A stretch of 64,000 nt of DNA from a bacterium (GTDB taxonomy: Bacteria; Krumholzibacteriota; Krumholzibacteriia; Krumholzibacteriales; Krumholzibacteriaceae), in NCBI GenBank assembly GCA_020350885.1, contig CP070727.1, positions 3,235,567 through 3,299,566 of the forward strand, read 5' to 3'. Below, piece by piece: positions 48,201 through 58,035 of this stretch (positions are counted from its first letter, which is position 1; every line of letters starts with the position of its first letter). Made by a program: the position numbers and the translations under genes. Below the pieces are notes generated by a model that was not told where the DNA came from, ran no database searches, and saw nothing but the letters and a program-made list of their open reading frames with translations.

Positions 48201-50273
48201 ATGATACGAAAGGAATTCCCGTTTGAGAAGCATACCCTGTTATTTGAGACAGGGAGAATGGCAAATCAAGCGGATGGAGCGATTCTCGTCGGCGAGGAAG
48301 GAACGGTTGTCCTCGTAACGGCGGTCGCCTCGAAGGAAAGTGAGACGGAACTCGACTATTTCCCCCTCTTCGTCGAGTACCGGGAAAAGTTCTACGCAGC
48401 GGGGAAGATCCCCGGGGGATTCTTCAAACGCGAAGGCCGTCCCGGCGAGAAGGAGACATTGGGTGCGAGACTCATCGACAGGCCGATCCGGCCCCTTTTC
48501 CCGGAAGGGTTCCGCTATGAGGTGCAGGTGGCCTGTAGTGTCCTGAGCAGTGACCAGCAGCACCAGTCTGATGTCCTGGGGATAACGGGGGCCTCGCTTG
48601 CACTGGCGATCTCGGATATCCCCTTCACAACCATCCTGAGCGGTGTGCGCGTGGGGCTCAGTGAAGGGAGGTTCATCTACAACCCGACCTTCACGGAAGT
48701 GGATAGGGGAGGATTGGATCTCGTCGTTGCTGGATCCGATGAGGCGATAATTATGGTCGAGGGGGGCGCCCGAGAACTCCCCGAGTCCATGCTCATCGAG
48801 GCCCTTGAGTTCGGGCACGAGAAGATAAAATCTATCAACAAACTGCAGCGCGCATTCCTGTCCGAATGCAGGCTACCTGCGAAACGTGAATGTATCGAGA
48901 TCGAGCGGAACACGGAGCTCAAGAGCCGTGTGAGAAAGGACTACTACGAGGAGATCGGCAGGCGGAACAGGATCGTGGGGAAGCTCGCCCGCGGACACGC
49001 ACTCTCAGAGCTCAGAAAGGAAGCGCTGGAGCGGTATGCGGAGGAGTTTCCGGAGAACGAGAAGGAGATCAAGGATATCCTGTATGATCTCGAGCGTGAG
49101 GCCGTGAGACGCCTCATTCTCGATCAAAAGATACGAAGCGACGGCAGACGGTTCGACGAGATTCGCAGCGTGAGCTGTGGTGTGGGGCTGCTCCCACGGA
49201 CACACGGCAGCGCCCTCTTTACACGGGGTGAAACCCAGAGCCTGGTCGTGACGACGCTCGGAACCGCCTCGGATGAGCAGCGTATCGACGATCTGGAGGG
49301 TGAATCGTGGAAGAACTACATGTTGCATTACAACTTTCCTCCCTTCAGCGTGGGTGAGGTGGGATTCTTCCGCGGTCCGGGGCGTCGTGAGATCGGTCAC
49401 GGTGCCCTCGCCGAGCGGGCGATCAAACCGGTCATCCCCGAGGACGAGATCTTCCCCTATACGATTCGTGTCGTCTCGGACATTCTCGAATCGAACGGAT
49501 CGAGCTCCATGGCAACCGTCTGTGGCGGAAGTCTCGCGCTGATGGATGCAGGTGTACCCGTATCGAAGGCGGTTGCGGGCGTTGCGATGGGATTGGTGAA
49601 GGAGGATGAAGCCTACGCCATACTGACCGACATACTCGGTCTCGAAGATCACCTCGGTGATATGGACTTCAAAGTGACCGGAACGAAGGAAGGTATAACG
49701 GCCTTCCAGATGGATGTGAAGGTACACGGGATCACGAGGAAGATCATGGAGGAAGCGCTCGAGCAGGCGCATCGGGCACGCCTCGAGATTCTCGATATCA
49801 TGGACAAGACGATTAGTGAGCCCCGTGCGGAAATCTCACCGTACGCGCCGAAGATCGTCCAGATCAAGATACCGGTCGACAAGATCAGGGAAGTTATCGG
49901 TCCGGGAGGGAAGATGATCCGCCATATTCAGGAGGAGACCGGGGCAAAGATAGATATCGAGGACGACGGGACGGTCTCCATCGCGGCCGTCGATCAGGAA
50001 GCCGGGGAAAGAGCCCTGGAGATGATAAACGTTATCTGTGAGGAGCCCGAGGTTGGAAAGGTGTATACGGGCACTGTCAAGAGTATCGTTCCCTTCGGTG
50101 CCTTCGTTGAGATCCTACCCGGCCGTGATGGTCTGCTTCACATCTCCGAGATCGATCGCAAGCGGGTGCAGAAGGTCGAGGATTACTTTCAGCTCGGTGA
50201 CAGGGTGGAAGTCAAGATCATCGGCATAGACAGGGAGGGCAAGATACGGTTGAGCCGAAAGGTTCTTCTCTGA
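48201..50273 (+). CDS. pnp: Polyribonucleotide nucleotidyltransferase (PNPase)
   Basis: This 690-residue exoribonuclease degrades RNA by phosphorolysis. In order it has two RNase PH domains separated by a helical domain (the second with RTHGSALFTRGETQSLV and GPGRREIGHGALAERA), a KH domain (IPVDKIREVIGPGGKMIRHI) and an S1 domain (GAFVEILPGRDGLLHISEI). ATG 48201 has an aacggagga site; an open frame back to 48129 adds nothing conserved. It ends soon after the S1 domain, without the long tail for degradosome binding. Confidence 0.97.
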   Translation: MIRKEFPFEKHTLLFETGRMANQADGAILVGEEGTVVLVTAVASKESETELDYFPLFVEYREKFYAAGKIPGGFFKREGRPGEKETLGARLIDRPIRPLFPEGFRYEVQVACSVLSSDQQHQSDVLGITGASLALAISDIPFTTILSGVRVGLSEGRFIYNPTFTEVDRGGLDLVVAGSDEAIIMVEGGARELPESMLIEALEFGHEKIKSINKLQRAFLSECRLPAKRECIEIERNTELKSRVRKDYYEEIGRRNRIVGKLARGHALSELRKEALERYAEEFPENEKEIKDILYDLEREAVRRLILDQKIRSDGRRFDEIRSVSCGVGLLPRTHGSALFTRGETQSLVVTTLGTASDEQRIDDLEGESWKNYMLHYNFPPFSVGEVGFFRGPGRREIGHGALAERAIKPVIPEDEIFPYTIRVVSDILESNGSSSMATVCGGSLALMDAGVPVSKAVAGVAMGLVKEDEAYAILTDILGLEDHLGDMDFKVTGTKEGITAFQMDVKVHGITRKIMEEALEQAHRARLEILDIMDKTISEPRAEISPYAPKIVQIKIPVDKIREVIGPGGKMIRHIQEETGAKIDIEDDGTVSIAAVDQEAGERALEMINVICEEPEVGKVYTGTVKSIVPFGAFVEILPGRDGLLHISEIDRKRVQKVEDYFQLGDRVEVKIIGIDREGKIRLSRKVLL

Positions 50274-50282
50274 TATTAGGCG

Positions 50283-51542
50283 ATGTTACAACTTCCCAGC
50301 ACTCGGAAAGCCCTGCTCGACTCGGGGGCTACATTACTGTATCAACGGAATCCATTCTCCCCGACAATCGCCTTCAGTGTTTACTTCACGCGGGGTTCGC
50401 GTGACGAAACCAGTTCCGAGCGGGGAATGACACATCTACTCGAACACATGGTGTTCAGGGGGACGAAGAACCGCTCCGCCCTGGACATCGCATTCACCCT
50501 CGAATCGATCGGCGGACAGTGGGATGCCTTCACGAGCAAGGAGTCGACCTGCTTCCACGGGAAGGTGCTGGAGGATCATTTCGAAACCCTGACCGACGTG
50601 TTCGCCGATATCGTTCTCAATCCCGCTATCCCCGAGGATGCGTTCAGGCTCGAGCGGCGGATCGTCCAGGAGGAGATCAGGAGTGTCAAGGATTCTCCGG
50701 AGGAAGCGACGCACGAGCTCTTCTTCGAATCGCTCTTCCGGGGGCATCCACTCGGATATCCAATCACGGGGTACCAGAGTGACGTTGCGAAACACACGAG
50801 ACGCCGGCTCACGGCGTTTCATAAAAAGGTGTACGCTGCCGATGCAGCGCTCATCGGCTTCATCGGTAACATTCCCTTCAGAAAGGTCGCTGCGAGTGTC
50901 GAGGATAAGTTTATCTTCCCCAGAAGGGGAGTACAGCCCGGGCGGCGCAGCACCACCGTGACCAGTAGACGCAGGCGGTCGCTTCAACGCCCGTCGTGGA
51001 AGCAGACACATGTATGTATCGGTACCACTACGGTATCCGCGTCGAGCCGTGAACGCCATGCACTCGGTTTGCTGGCGAACATACTCGGTGGCGGGGTCTC
51101 TTCGAGGTTTTTCCAGAGCATGCGGGAAGAGACCGGCCTCGTATATTCGGTCTTCACCCAGACAAGCTTCTGGCGGGACACCGGGGTGTTCTGGACGTTC
51201 TTTTCGGTCGATCCCAAGAACCTCCCCCAAGCTCTCGAAATATACCGGCACGAACTCGACCAGGTACAACGGGGAGAGATCAGTGACGAGGAGATAGACA
51301 GCGCCAAGGCCCAGTTCAAGGGCTCGATCATCTTCGGTATCGAGAATATCGAGAGCAGGCTTTTCAGGCTGTTGAGAAGTGAGTTTTACCACGGGCGATA
51401 CGTTACCCCCGCCGAGGTCGTTCGCTCAATCGAACGTGTCAACCGCAGGGTGCTCACAGATGTTGCGCGGCGGTACCTGGACGGAAATCGATTGACCTAT
51501 GTCTCGCAGGGTCCGGCAACGCTCAAGAAGCTGGTGCCGTGA
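50283..51542 (+). CDS. M16-family zinc peptidase
   Basis: This 419-residue protein is a processing-peptidase type M16 protease. The inverted zinc motif HXXEH is HLLEH (residues 51-55, in MTHLLEHMVFRGT) with the third ligand Glu about 76 residues later in RRIVQEEI. The second, inactive half has the LANILGGGVSSRFFQSMRE segment. There is no signal peptide, so it is probably cytoplasmic; M16 genes follow pnp in many bacteria (YmxG-like). It starts nine bases after pnp and precedes dut. Confidence 0.92.
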   Translation: MLQLPSTRKALLDSGATLLYQRNPFSPTIAFSVYFTRGSRDETSSERGMTHLLEHMVFRGTKNRSALDIAFTLESIGGQWDAFTSKESTCFHGKVLEDHFETLTDVFADIVLNPAIPEDAFRLERRIVQEEIRSVKDSPEEATHELFFESLFRGHPLGYPITGYQSDVAKHTRRRLTAFHKKVYAADAALIGFIGNIPFRKVAASVEDKFIFPRRGVQPGRRSTTVTSRRRRSLQRPSWKQTHVCIGTTTVSASSRERHALGLLANILGGGVSSRFFQSMREETGLVYSVFTQTSFWRDTGVFWTFFSVDPKNLPQALEIYRHELDQVQRGEISDEEIDSAKAQFKGSIIFGIENIESRLFRLLRSEFYHGRYVTPAEVVRSIERVNRRVLTDVARRYLDGNRLTYVSQGPATLKKLVP

Positions 51543-51590
51543 GGATCGGTCGTTCCTCTGCGGTGTATCGAGTTGTGTAACGGAGGCGTT

Positions 51591-52061
51591 ATGGAGTTCG
51601 ATGTAAAGGGAAGTGACGAACGGCTCGAGATCGGAATCCGTTACCTTCCCCATTACGAGGGGCTTGAACCGGTCAGCAGAATGACGAGCGGCTCGAGCGG
51701 GTATGATATCGTGGCGGCATGCCGGGACGAGATCACTATCCAACCGGGCCGGACGGTGGCCGTTCCTGCGGGTTTCGAGTTGTCGATTCCGGTCGGTTAC
51801 GAAGCGCAGGTGCGTCCCCGAAGCGGGCTGGCACTCAAGTGTAGAATCGGACTCCTCAACAGCCCGGGGACGGTCGACAGCGATTACCGCGGTGAGGTCC
51901 GCGTGATACTCTACAACTTCGGTGAGCAGGATTACATCGTGCGACGCGGCGACCGGATTGCCCAGCTTGTCTTTTGCAGGTTGCCGGCCGTGAGGCTGGT
52001 CGAACGTGTTGAGCTCGATCGTACCGATCGTGGATCGGGTGGATTCGGGCATACCGGATAA
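51591..52061 (+). CDS. dut: dUTP diphosphatase
   Basis: This 156-residue trimeric enzyme hydrolyses dUTP to dUMP. The five family motifs are visible: SGSSGYDIVA (1), PRSGLALK (2), GLLNSPGTVDSDYRGE (3), RRGDRIAQLVF (4) and the C-terminal DRGSGGFGHTG (5), which closes over the active site. ATG 51591 has a ggaggc site; a frame from 51573 adds six residues. The order pnp-M16-dut is common among bacteria outside the Gammaproteobacteria. Confidence 0.96.
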   Translation: MEFDVKGSDERLEIGIRYLPHYEGLEPVSRMTSGSSGYDIVAACRDEITIQPGRTVAVPAGFELSIPVGYEAQVRPRSGLALKCRIGLLNSPGTVDSDYRGEVRVILYNFGEQDYIVRRGDRIAQLVFCRLPAVRLVERVELDRTDRGSGGFGHTG

Positions 52062-52080
52062 TCATATACCGGGTGAAGAG

Positions 52081-52959
52081 ATCGTGGATGCGTTGGGAGT
52101 CACGGCGATAGCGGTGGTTGCAGCGGTGGCTGCCGCCTACCTGGTATGGCGGGTACGTTGGGGATACCCGCACCAATCCATACCGCGTGTGCTTGCCTAC
52201 CACAAGGTTACCGGCTTCGAGCTCGGTGGAACATGGGTTCCCCCCGGAAGGTTCATATCCCAGATAGAGATGTTGCTTGAGAACGGGTACCGTTTTATCG
52301 ATGAAGAGACGTTCCTCGAAGTCATTGATGGTAGACGCAGGCAGTCCAGCCGGGAGGTGCTTCTCACATTCGATGACGGTTACCGGATTCTGCTCAGCAA
52401 CGCCTTTCCCTACCTCGCTTCCCGGGGGATTCCTTCTCTCGTATTCCTTGTCAGTTCGTACATCGGCAAGGAGAACACGTGGGAGCTGTACTGGCCGGGA
52501 AGACGCTTCAGGCATCTCGACTGGTTCGAGGCCCGGGATCTCCTCCAGGGGGGTGTTTCGTTCGGATCCCATACACGTACGCACCGCAACCTCACGAACC
52601 TTCAACGGGAGGGCGTGCGTGAGGAGCTGGCTGGATCGAAAAAGGAAATCGAGGACCGGCTGGGCCGTCCGGTCTATTCTCTCTCGTATCCATTCGGGCG
52701 TTTCGATGCCGGCATTATCGATGAGACAGAGAGAGCCGGTTACCGCGCCGCGTTTTCGCTCTATCCAGGAAGGGGATGCGGCCGCCTCGACCGGTATGCG
52801 TTGAGGCGTGACGGCGTCTATATCATCGATACGCACCGCAGCCTTCGGGCAAAGCTCGGTCGCGACGGTCTCTTTTGGATCGAGGATCTCAAGGGAAGGG
52901 TGATCAACGGAGTCGCCGCACTCACTCCGTTCCTCAAGGGAATGGCCAAGCATATCTAG
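52081..52959 (+). CDS. Membrane-anchored polysaccharide deacetylase (NodB domain)
   Basis: This protein (292 residues from GTG 52081) has an N-terminal membrane anchor (GVTAIAVVAAVAAAYLVW) and a NodB-type carbohydrate esterase 4 domain. The metal Asp pair lies in LTFDDGY (Asp98, Asp99), the two His ligands in GSHTRTHRNL and the next motif in YPFGRFDAG. It should deacetylate peptidoglycan or another envelope polysaccharide. GTG 52081 has a gtgaagag site and follows the dut stop by 19 bases; an open frame back to 52006 overlaps dut. Its stop overlaps that of the convergent gene by four bases. Confidence 0.87.
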   Translation: MVDALGVTAIAVVAAVAAAYLVWRVRWGYPHQSIPRVLAYHKVTGFELGGTWVPPGRFISQIEMLLENGYRFIDEETFLEVIDGRRRQSSREVLLTFDDGYRILLSNAFPYLASRGIPSLVFLVSSYIGKENTWELYWPGRRFRHLDWFEARDLLQGGVSFGSHTRTHRNLTNLQREGVREELAGSKKEIEDRLGRPVYSLSYPFGRFDAGIIDETERAGYRAAFSLYPGRGCGRLDRYALRRDGVYIIDTHRSLRAKLGRDGLFWIEDLKGRVINGVAALTPFLKGMAKHI

Positions 52960-54104
52960 CGGGTGCGGTTACGTATCAGCATATACGAGGTGCCGTTTTC
53001 ATCGATACGGTACCTGATATCGTTCTGATGGATTCTTGCGATCGTCCCCTTATCGATGAACTCCCTCACGGCGAGGCTTTCCAGGGTGAACGGGTACGAG
53101 CCCTTTATTGCCAGGTATGCCTCGAGACTTTCCTCGACTGTGGCCTCCAGCTGCCGGAGCCGGAGTTCCTGTAGGTCGGCCGAGAATAAATTGCCGGTGC
53201 CGGTAGCCTCTACCTGTCCGGCCTTGGCGAACCGTGCGCTCCATCCGGGCGGAAGTACATACGGTACCCCGTACTCCCCGGCGGCGAAGCATGCGATGAG
53301 CAGGAAGACCGCCGCCACGGTCGGCAGGAAGCGCCGCTTCCGTTGCTTCTTCGCCTCGGAAACCGTTGTGGACTCTTCCCACTCGATCGGCTTCGGCTCA
53401 TCGATGATCTGGAGGAGCTCCTTTTCGAGCAGGTTCTTGAGGGCTTCATAGGTGCAGAAGCGGGGCATACGTGCGTGTGAGATGAGCTTCTCGAGCGTCA
53501 TCACCTGCTCGAGAAGATCGTAGATAAACTCCTCGTGGCTCTCCAACCGGGGCGGTTTGCTTTTCGGCATCGCCTGCCGCTTGAGTACCATCTTCTCGGA
53601 TGGAAAGATACGCTGGAGTTCGGCGAACTCGTCGATGCGCCGCATACTTTCCATCAACAGGCCTTCTACCTGCATTGCGGCGTAGTGCGTGATCCCCCGC
53701 AGCACCTGTGTGCCGATGATGAACTTGTAGTAGCTCCTAGGCCAGCTCAGCACGTCCTGTACGGTCTCCTGAATCTGCTCGGTGAATATGGTTTTGAGCT
53801 CGTCCTCGGAGAAATACTTTTCTGATAGGAGTATGTCGGTCAGATCAAGGTTTGTTTCCGTTTGGATCCGCTCTATCCTTTTCATCTCGTCCGAATCGAT
53901 GAATCCGTACCGGAGAAGATAGTCTTTCAGGGGATCACGTGACCGATCCCTGCGGTCCCTCGTCGAGATGACGGATCCATTCTTGAAGAAAACGACTATC
54001 GGCTTTTCCCCCGTCACGGAGAGCATGCCGGACTTCTTCTGAAGGGAGATCAGCTGAAAGATCTCGCTTAAACCGAAATCCTTTACATTCCCTTCGAGAG
54101 CCAT
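52956..54104 (-). CDS. DUF4388-domain membrane protein
   Basis: This 382-residue protein begins with a DUF4388 (PATAN-like) domain: MALEGNVKDFGLSEIFQLIS, then QKKSGMLSV and VVFFKNGSVIS, the pattern of the family, known from gliding and signalling proteins of Deltaproteobacteria. A helical middle region follows, then a basic stretch (KKQRKRRFL), one membrane segment (TVAAVFLLIACFAAGEYGV, about residue 270) and an outer-side domain of about 100 residues. It lies 11 bases downstream of the TPR gene in the same direction. Function unknown; a link between signalling and envelope is a guess. Confidence 0.72.
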   Translation of the reverse strand: MALEGNVKDFGLSEIFQLISLQKKSGMLSVTGEKPIVVFFKNGSVISTRDRRDRSRDPLKDYLLRYGFIDSDEMKRIERIQTETNLDLTDILLSEKYFSEDELKTIFTEQIQETVQDVLSWPRSYYKFIIGTQVLRGITHYAAMQVEGLLMESMRRIDEFAELQRIFPSEKMVLKRQAMPKSKPPRLESHEEFIYDLLEQVMTLEKLISHARMPRFCTYEALKNLLEKELLQIIDEPKPIEWEESTTVSEAKKQRKRRFLPTVAAVFLLIACFAAGEYGVPYVLPPGWSARFAKAGQVEATGTGNLFSADLQELRLRQLEATVEESLEAYLAIKGSYPFTLESLAVREFIDKGTIARIHQNDIRYRIDENGTSYMLIRNRTR

Positions 54105-54115
54105 CGGGTTCCTTC

Positions 54116-56023
54116 CTACAGAGAGTTGAGAAGCGCTTCGAGCTGTTCGGACTTCTTCTCCGCTTCGTTGCCGCCTCCGGCCTGCTTCGATCCCTGCCTA
54201 TCGATGTGCATCTCGGCCGGCAGTATCCGGTAGTTGCGGGATTCACTCTGAACCCTGGCCCGTGCCGAGAGCACCCAGCTGAGCAACATAAACACCGGGG
54301 GGACGATGTACTTCCATAGGGGTGTGGACAGAACGATCACCTGCGGATCTTTGAAGTAGAATCCATTACAGATGAGAAGCATGAGTGCTCCAACATTGAG
54401 GAGCGCAACGACCATGCCCGTCGTTGTCTTTCCATGGCCGATGCATGGTGCCCCCGGGAATATAATGAACCTCCAGGCGGAACGGGTGCCGGTTTTGGTA
54501 GACATCTTCTGGCGCCTGTGCCTCAGAAGTGCCTCCATGACCTTTACGCTCGTGAGACCATCGATGGTGCTTGCGCAGCTCTTGCACAGGTGCAGACCGG
54601 TTTCCGAGCTCGCACATTCCGGACATGCCGCCATCGAACAGTTGTCGCATCTGAACGCCCGCCATGATTTCGGAATTCGCTTGCCGACGACGGCGGCCAT
54701 AACCATCGTTACCGCCAGTAGGATCCAGAGCCGATGGAACGGGAAAAGCAGGTATGGCTGCAATACCTCACTGAAGATCCGGGCCGGGTGTGCTCGTCCC
54801 TCGCGGTATGCAATCGACCAGAGCTCGCGGGTGCTGAGTTCGGCTTCGTATATTGTAAGCCCTCTGATCGTGACCGCAGGGTGTGACTCACGGTACTTCT
54901 CGATACCGAGTGTATTGGCCCGCTTGAGCATCGAGCTGGACTCGGCGAAGAGCATCTTCTTGATGTACGTCTGGCCGATGTTGAAGTGTGCGAGGGCATT
55001 CGTCGAATCGAGTGCAATAACGGATTGATATCCCGCGATAGCCTTATCGTAATCACCCTGCTTGAAGTAGACGTTACCCAGGTTCAGGTACGCCGGGGCG
55101 AAGTCCTTGCGTTTCGAGACAGCGGTCAGGAAGTGTCGCCTGGCCTCCTCCAGATAATTCAACCGGTACATCGAGGTTCCCAGTACGAATTCCTTCTCCG
55201 CATAGAAGGCCGGATCATTGATCTCCCGTATGCGCTTGATCGTGCGCTCATCGGCGCCCCGTTCGGATATCAGGGCGAGCCTACCGGTTATGCTACCCGG
55301 ATCGATTGCAGGAACCAGGATGTTTATGTAACCGGAGGCGAATGAGATCGCTGCAACGAGGATCACGAGCGTTGCCACAACACCCTTCTCCTTCCGGGTC
55401 GCTAGTGGCCAGAGAGCGATGACGAGTATCACCGAATAGAGGGCGATACCGAGTCGCATGAAGAGAAACCCGATTATGATGAGGAGCCCGATCCAGCTCG
55501 CAGGGGGAAATGCGGCCTTCTTCCGATACCCCTCCCGGAGTTTGTGATCTATGAGCGGCCAGTACTTCATCAGGAGCGTTACCAAGATTACGAGCAGTGC
55601 TCCGAGTGCGGAGACAACGAGCAGGAACATCGTATTCAGAGCGATCAGCGACTGTGACCGGTAATTGCGTGCGAGGCGGTTGATCCCATCCACGAGGTAA
55701 ATGAGGAAATCGGGATGGGCATGCATCAGCTCCACCCGGGCCAGCGTGAACAGGGGATCGGCGTAATCGCCCGAGAGCTCGGCAGCCAAGAGCAGCCTCT
55801 CCCGTGCGGTTTCCCACTCGCCCCGTTCGAGGAGCTGGAGCGCCTCACGGTAGAGGATGCGGGATGTCGTCCCCATTGACGGCGCACCGCGCTCGAGCTC
55901 CTGCTCGGTATACTGCCTCAAAGCGGAGTTATTGATACTACTTAGAGTATTGGGCCTCGCCGGTGTGCAAATTGCGAACATGAGCACCAGCGCAAGGGCA
56001 ATTGTGATGGATCGAGAAGACAT
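54116..56023 (-). CDS. TPR-repeat membrane protein with a Cys-rich zinc-cluster segment
   Basis: This 635-residue protein has a signal-like N-terminus (ITIALALVLMFAICTPARP), a first helical repeat region, about four membrane segments (around 130-235), TPR repeats with AYLNLGNVYFKQGDYDKAIA and ALAHFNIGQTYIKKMLFAES, a further membrane segment, a Cys cluster CX2CX4CX2CX9CX2C (in FRCDNCSMAACPEC and LCKSC, around residues 475-500) and two more membrane segments. The Cys cluster resembles a B-box or treble-clef zinc site. It pairs with the DUF4388 gene. No function is assigned. Confidence 0.68.
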   Translation of the reverse strand: MSSRSITIALALVLMFAICTPARPNTLSSINNSALRQYTEQELERGAPSMGTTSRILYREALQLLERGEWETARERLLLAAELSGDYADPLFTLARVELMHAHPDFLIYLVDGINRLARNYRSQSLIALNTMFLLVVSALGALLVILVTLLMKYWPLIDHKLREGYRKKAAFPPASWIGLLIIIGFLFMRLGIALYSVILVIALWPLATRKEKGVVATLVILVAAISFASGYINILVPAIDPGSITGRLALISERGADERTIKRIREINDPAFYAEKEFVLGTSMYRLNYLEEARRHFLTAVSKRKDFAPAYLNLGNVYFKQGDYDKAIAGYQSVIALDSTNALAHFNIGQTYIKKMLFAESSSMLKRANTLGIEKYRESHPAVTIRGLTIYEAELSTRELWSIAYREGRAHPARIFSEVLQPYLLFPFHRLWILLAVTMVMAAVVGKRIPKSWRAFRCDNCSMAACPECASSETGLHLCKSCASTIDGLTSVKVMEALLRHRRQKMSTKTGTRSAWRFIIFPGAPCIGHGKTTTGMVVALLNVGALMLLICNGFYFKDPQVIVLSTPLWKYIVPPVFMLLSWVLSARARVQSESRNYRILPAEMHIDRQGSKQAGGGNEAEKKSEQLEALLNSL

Positions 56024-56171
56024 AATCCTCTGCTGTTAAATGCCTTTCACGTTTTCTTGATGTAGCGTGACCCTCACAAAAGCTTCGGGTTAGCACTTGG
56101 TCTATCCATTCGGCAAAAATCGTGCCGTAACCCCCCTGCAACGAAGCACCGGGCACTGCACATTTTCTGTA

Positions 56172-56200
56172 TTTACAAGGGGTAGCCTTGGTGTTACATA
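56172..56200 (+). promoter_or_regulatory. Possible sigma-70 type promoter of asnS
   Basis: TTTACA at 56172-56177 and TACATA at 56195-56200 are 17 bases apart. An inverted repeat GTTAC-N9-GTAAC (56193-56211) covers the -10 box and the expected start near 56207, a position where a repressor could act. The rest of the 223-base divergent region shows no reading frame. Confidence 0.5.
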
Positions 56201-56246
56201 GATATAGTAACTGTTTGGCAAGGATCCGTGTTCGAAGGAGCAGCGT

Positions 56247-57542
56247 ATGGAGCTGGCCGAAGTAGAATCGATCGGCAAATATGTTGGGCAGGAGGTAGTG
56301 CTCAAGGGTTGGATCTACAACTTGCGATCCAGCGGTAAGATCCTCTTCATCCTGTTACGTGACGGGACTGGAACCATTCAATGCATTATCGAGAAATCCT
56401 CGGTGGATGAAGCGGTGTTCGAAGCCGGATTGGAGCTCACGCAGGAGTCATCCCTCGAGGTGCACGGGACGGTCCGGGAGGATACACGGGCGCCGGGGGG
56501 ATACGAGCTCAATGTCAGCAATCTCATCGTGATTCATAAAGCCGAGAAATATCCCATCACGCCCAAGGAACACGGAATGCCCTTTCTCATGGATCACCGG
56601 CACCTCTGGCTCCGGAGCGCCCGGCAGCACGCCATCCTGCGCATCAGGGCCGGTCTCGTCCGCTTCATCAGGGATTTCTTCGACGACAGGGGCTTCGTAA
56701 ACTGCGATACACCGATATTCACGCCGAGCGCCTGCGAAGGGACGACGACCCTCTTCGAGACGGACTATTTCGGCGATACCGCCTACCTCACGCAGAGCGG
56801 CCAGCTATATAACGAAGCAACTGCCGCCGCGTTCAGAAAGGTCTACTGCTTCGGCCCGACCTTCCGGGCCGAGAAATCGAAGACCCGGCGCCATCTCATC
56901 GAATTCTGGATGGTGGAACCAGAGGTCGCCTTCGCCGAACTAGACGATATCATGGGTCTCGCCGAGGATTTCGTCGTCGAGATCGTGGGCCGCTCTGTCG
57001 AACGGTACAGGGATCTCTTGGAGAATGTCCTCGAGCGCGATGTCAGCGCTCTCGAGCGGGTCCAGCCACCGTTCCCAAGGATCAGCTACGACGAGGCGGC
57101 GGCGGTCCTCAAGGAGAAAGGCACGGGCTTCGAGTATGGAAGCGACTTCGGAGGAACAGACGAGACGGTATTGGCCGAGAACTACGACCGCCCCTTCTTC
57201 GTCCATCGCTTCCCGGCCGCAGTGAAGGCGTTCTACATGGAGCCCGATCCCGAGAACCCGGCACTCACCCTTTCCGTTGATTGCCTCGCTCCGGAAGGGT
57301 ACGGCGAGATCATCGGCGGCGGGCAGCGCATACACGATCTCGATCTCCTCGAGAAGAGGATCGATGAGCACGGGTTACCGAAGAAGGCCTTCCAGTGGTA
57401 CCTGGATCTCAGGCGTTACGGCACCGTTCCACATTCGGGCTTCGGCCTCGGGATTGAGCGAACCCTTTCCTATATCTGCGGTATCAAGCACGTCCGTGAG
57501 ACTATCCCCTTTCCCCGGCTCCTCAACAGACTCACACCGTAA
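56247..57542 (+). CDS. asnS: Asparaginyl-tRNA synthetase
   Basis: This 431-residue class II synthetase charges tRNA-Asn. The N-terminal OB fold ([19 protein letters not shown]) binds the anticodon; motif 2 is [17 protein letters not shown] followed by VEPEV, which marks Asn rather than Asp specificity; motif 3 is [15 protein letters not shown]. The ATG follows gaaggag. An archaeal-type or AsnA-like relative is less likely given these motifs. It stands alone as a unit between two divergent or unrelated groups. Confidence 0.95.
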   Translation: MELAEVESIGKYVGQEVVLKGWIYNLRSSGKILFILLRDGTGTIQCIIEKSSVDEAVFEAGLELTQESSLEVHGTVREDTRAPGGYELNVSNLIVIHKAEKYPITPKEHGMPFLMDHRHLWLRSARQHAILRIRAGLVRFIRDFFDDRGFVNCDTPIFTPSACEGTTTLFETDYFGDTAYLTQSGQLYNEATAAAFRKVYCFGPTFRAEKSKTRRHLIEFWMVEPEVAFAELDDIMGLAEDFVVEIVGRSVERYRDLLENVLERDVSALERVQPPFPRISYDEAAAVLKEKGTGFEYGSDFGGTDETVLAENYDRPFFVHRFPAAVKAFYMEPDPENPALTLSVDCLAPEGYGEIIGGGQRIHDLDLLEKRIDEHGLPKKAFQWYLDLRRYGTVPHSGFGLGIERTLSYICGIKHVRETIPFPRLLNRLTP

Positions 57543-57760
57543 GTGGAATCCTTTTGCTCTCATACGGCGCCGGGTTGTATCCGACGTAATCGATGCGGCC
57601 GCCGAACAGCCGCCAAATTTATTTCGGGAGTGATTTTCCGGTCGGGATTTGGTATTATTATGTATCATCAGAGAGCAAGGTAACAGCAGACACTATTCAC
57701 AGGGGGGGATGAATCCTGATAGAAGGCGGCACGATCTACACGCGTTCGGATGAAGTCGAG

Positions 57761-57988
57761 ATGAAAACACTCGAAGATCAAACGATCCTACTGGATACCC
57801 GCGACAATAGTATCCATGTCCTCAATAAAACGGGTGCTGTGATCTGGTCTCTATGTGATGGTACACACACGCTCTCATCGATTATCGATGAGGTGGGGAA
57901 GCGATTCAGCGCCCCCGAGGATGCGAATCTCGAAAAGGACGTCGTCTGTCTCATCGAGTCCCTCCGTGAGAAGAATCTTCTTCGATAG
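57761..57988 (+). CDS. PqqD-like (RRE-fold) protein
   Basis: This small protein (75 residues from ATG 57761) has the PqqD pattern: ILLDTRDNSIHVLNKTGAVI, WSLCDG, HTLSSIIDEVGKRF and a final LIESLREKNLL. PqqD-fold domains (RiPP recognition elements) bind leader peptides of ribosomally made, modified peptides and present them to a modifying enzyme; stand-alone copies also have other roles. The usual first strand is cut off by this start: the frame is open upstream and codes TIYTRSDEVE, preceded by CTG 57716 or ATA 57719 and a run of seven G. The true start may thus be non-standard. It precedes the C25 peptidase gene, and a RiPP-like peptide lies 4.5 kb downstream. Confidence 0.75.
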   Translation: MKTLEDQTILLDTRDNSIHVLNKTGAVIWSLCDGTHTLSSIIDEVGKRFSAPEDANLEKDVVCLIESLREKNLLR

Positions 57989-58035
57989 CCAGAGCCCCTT
58001 GTAATGTGCCGGTCGGGGGCGGGAGTGGTGTATCG

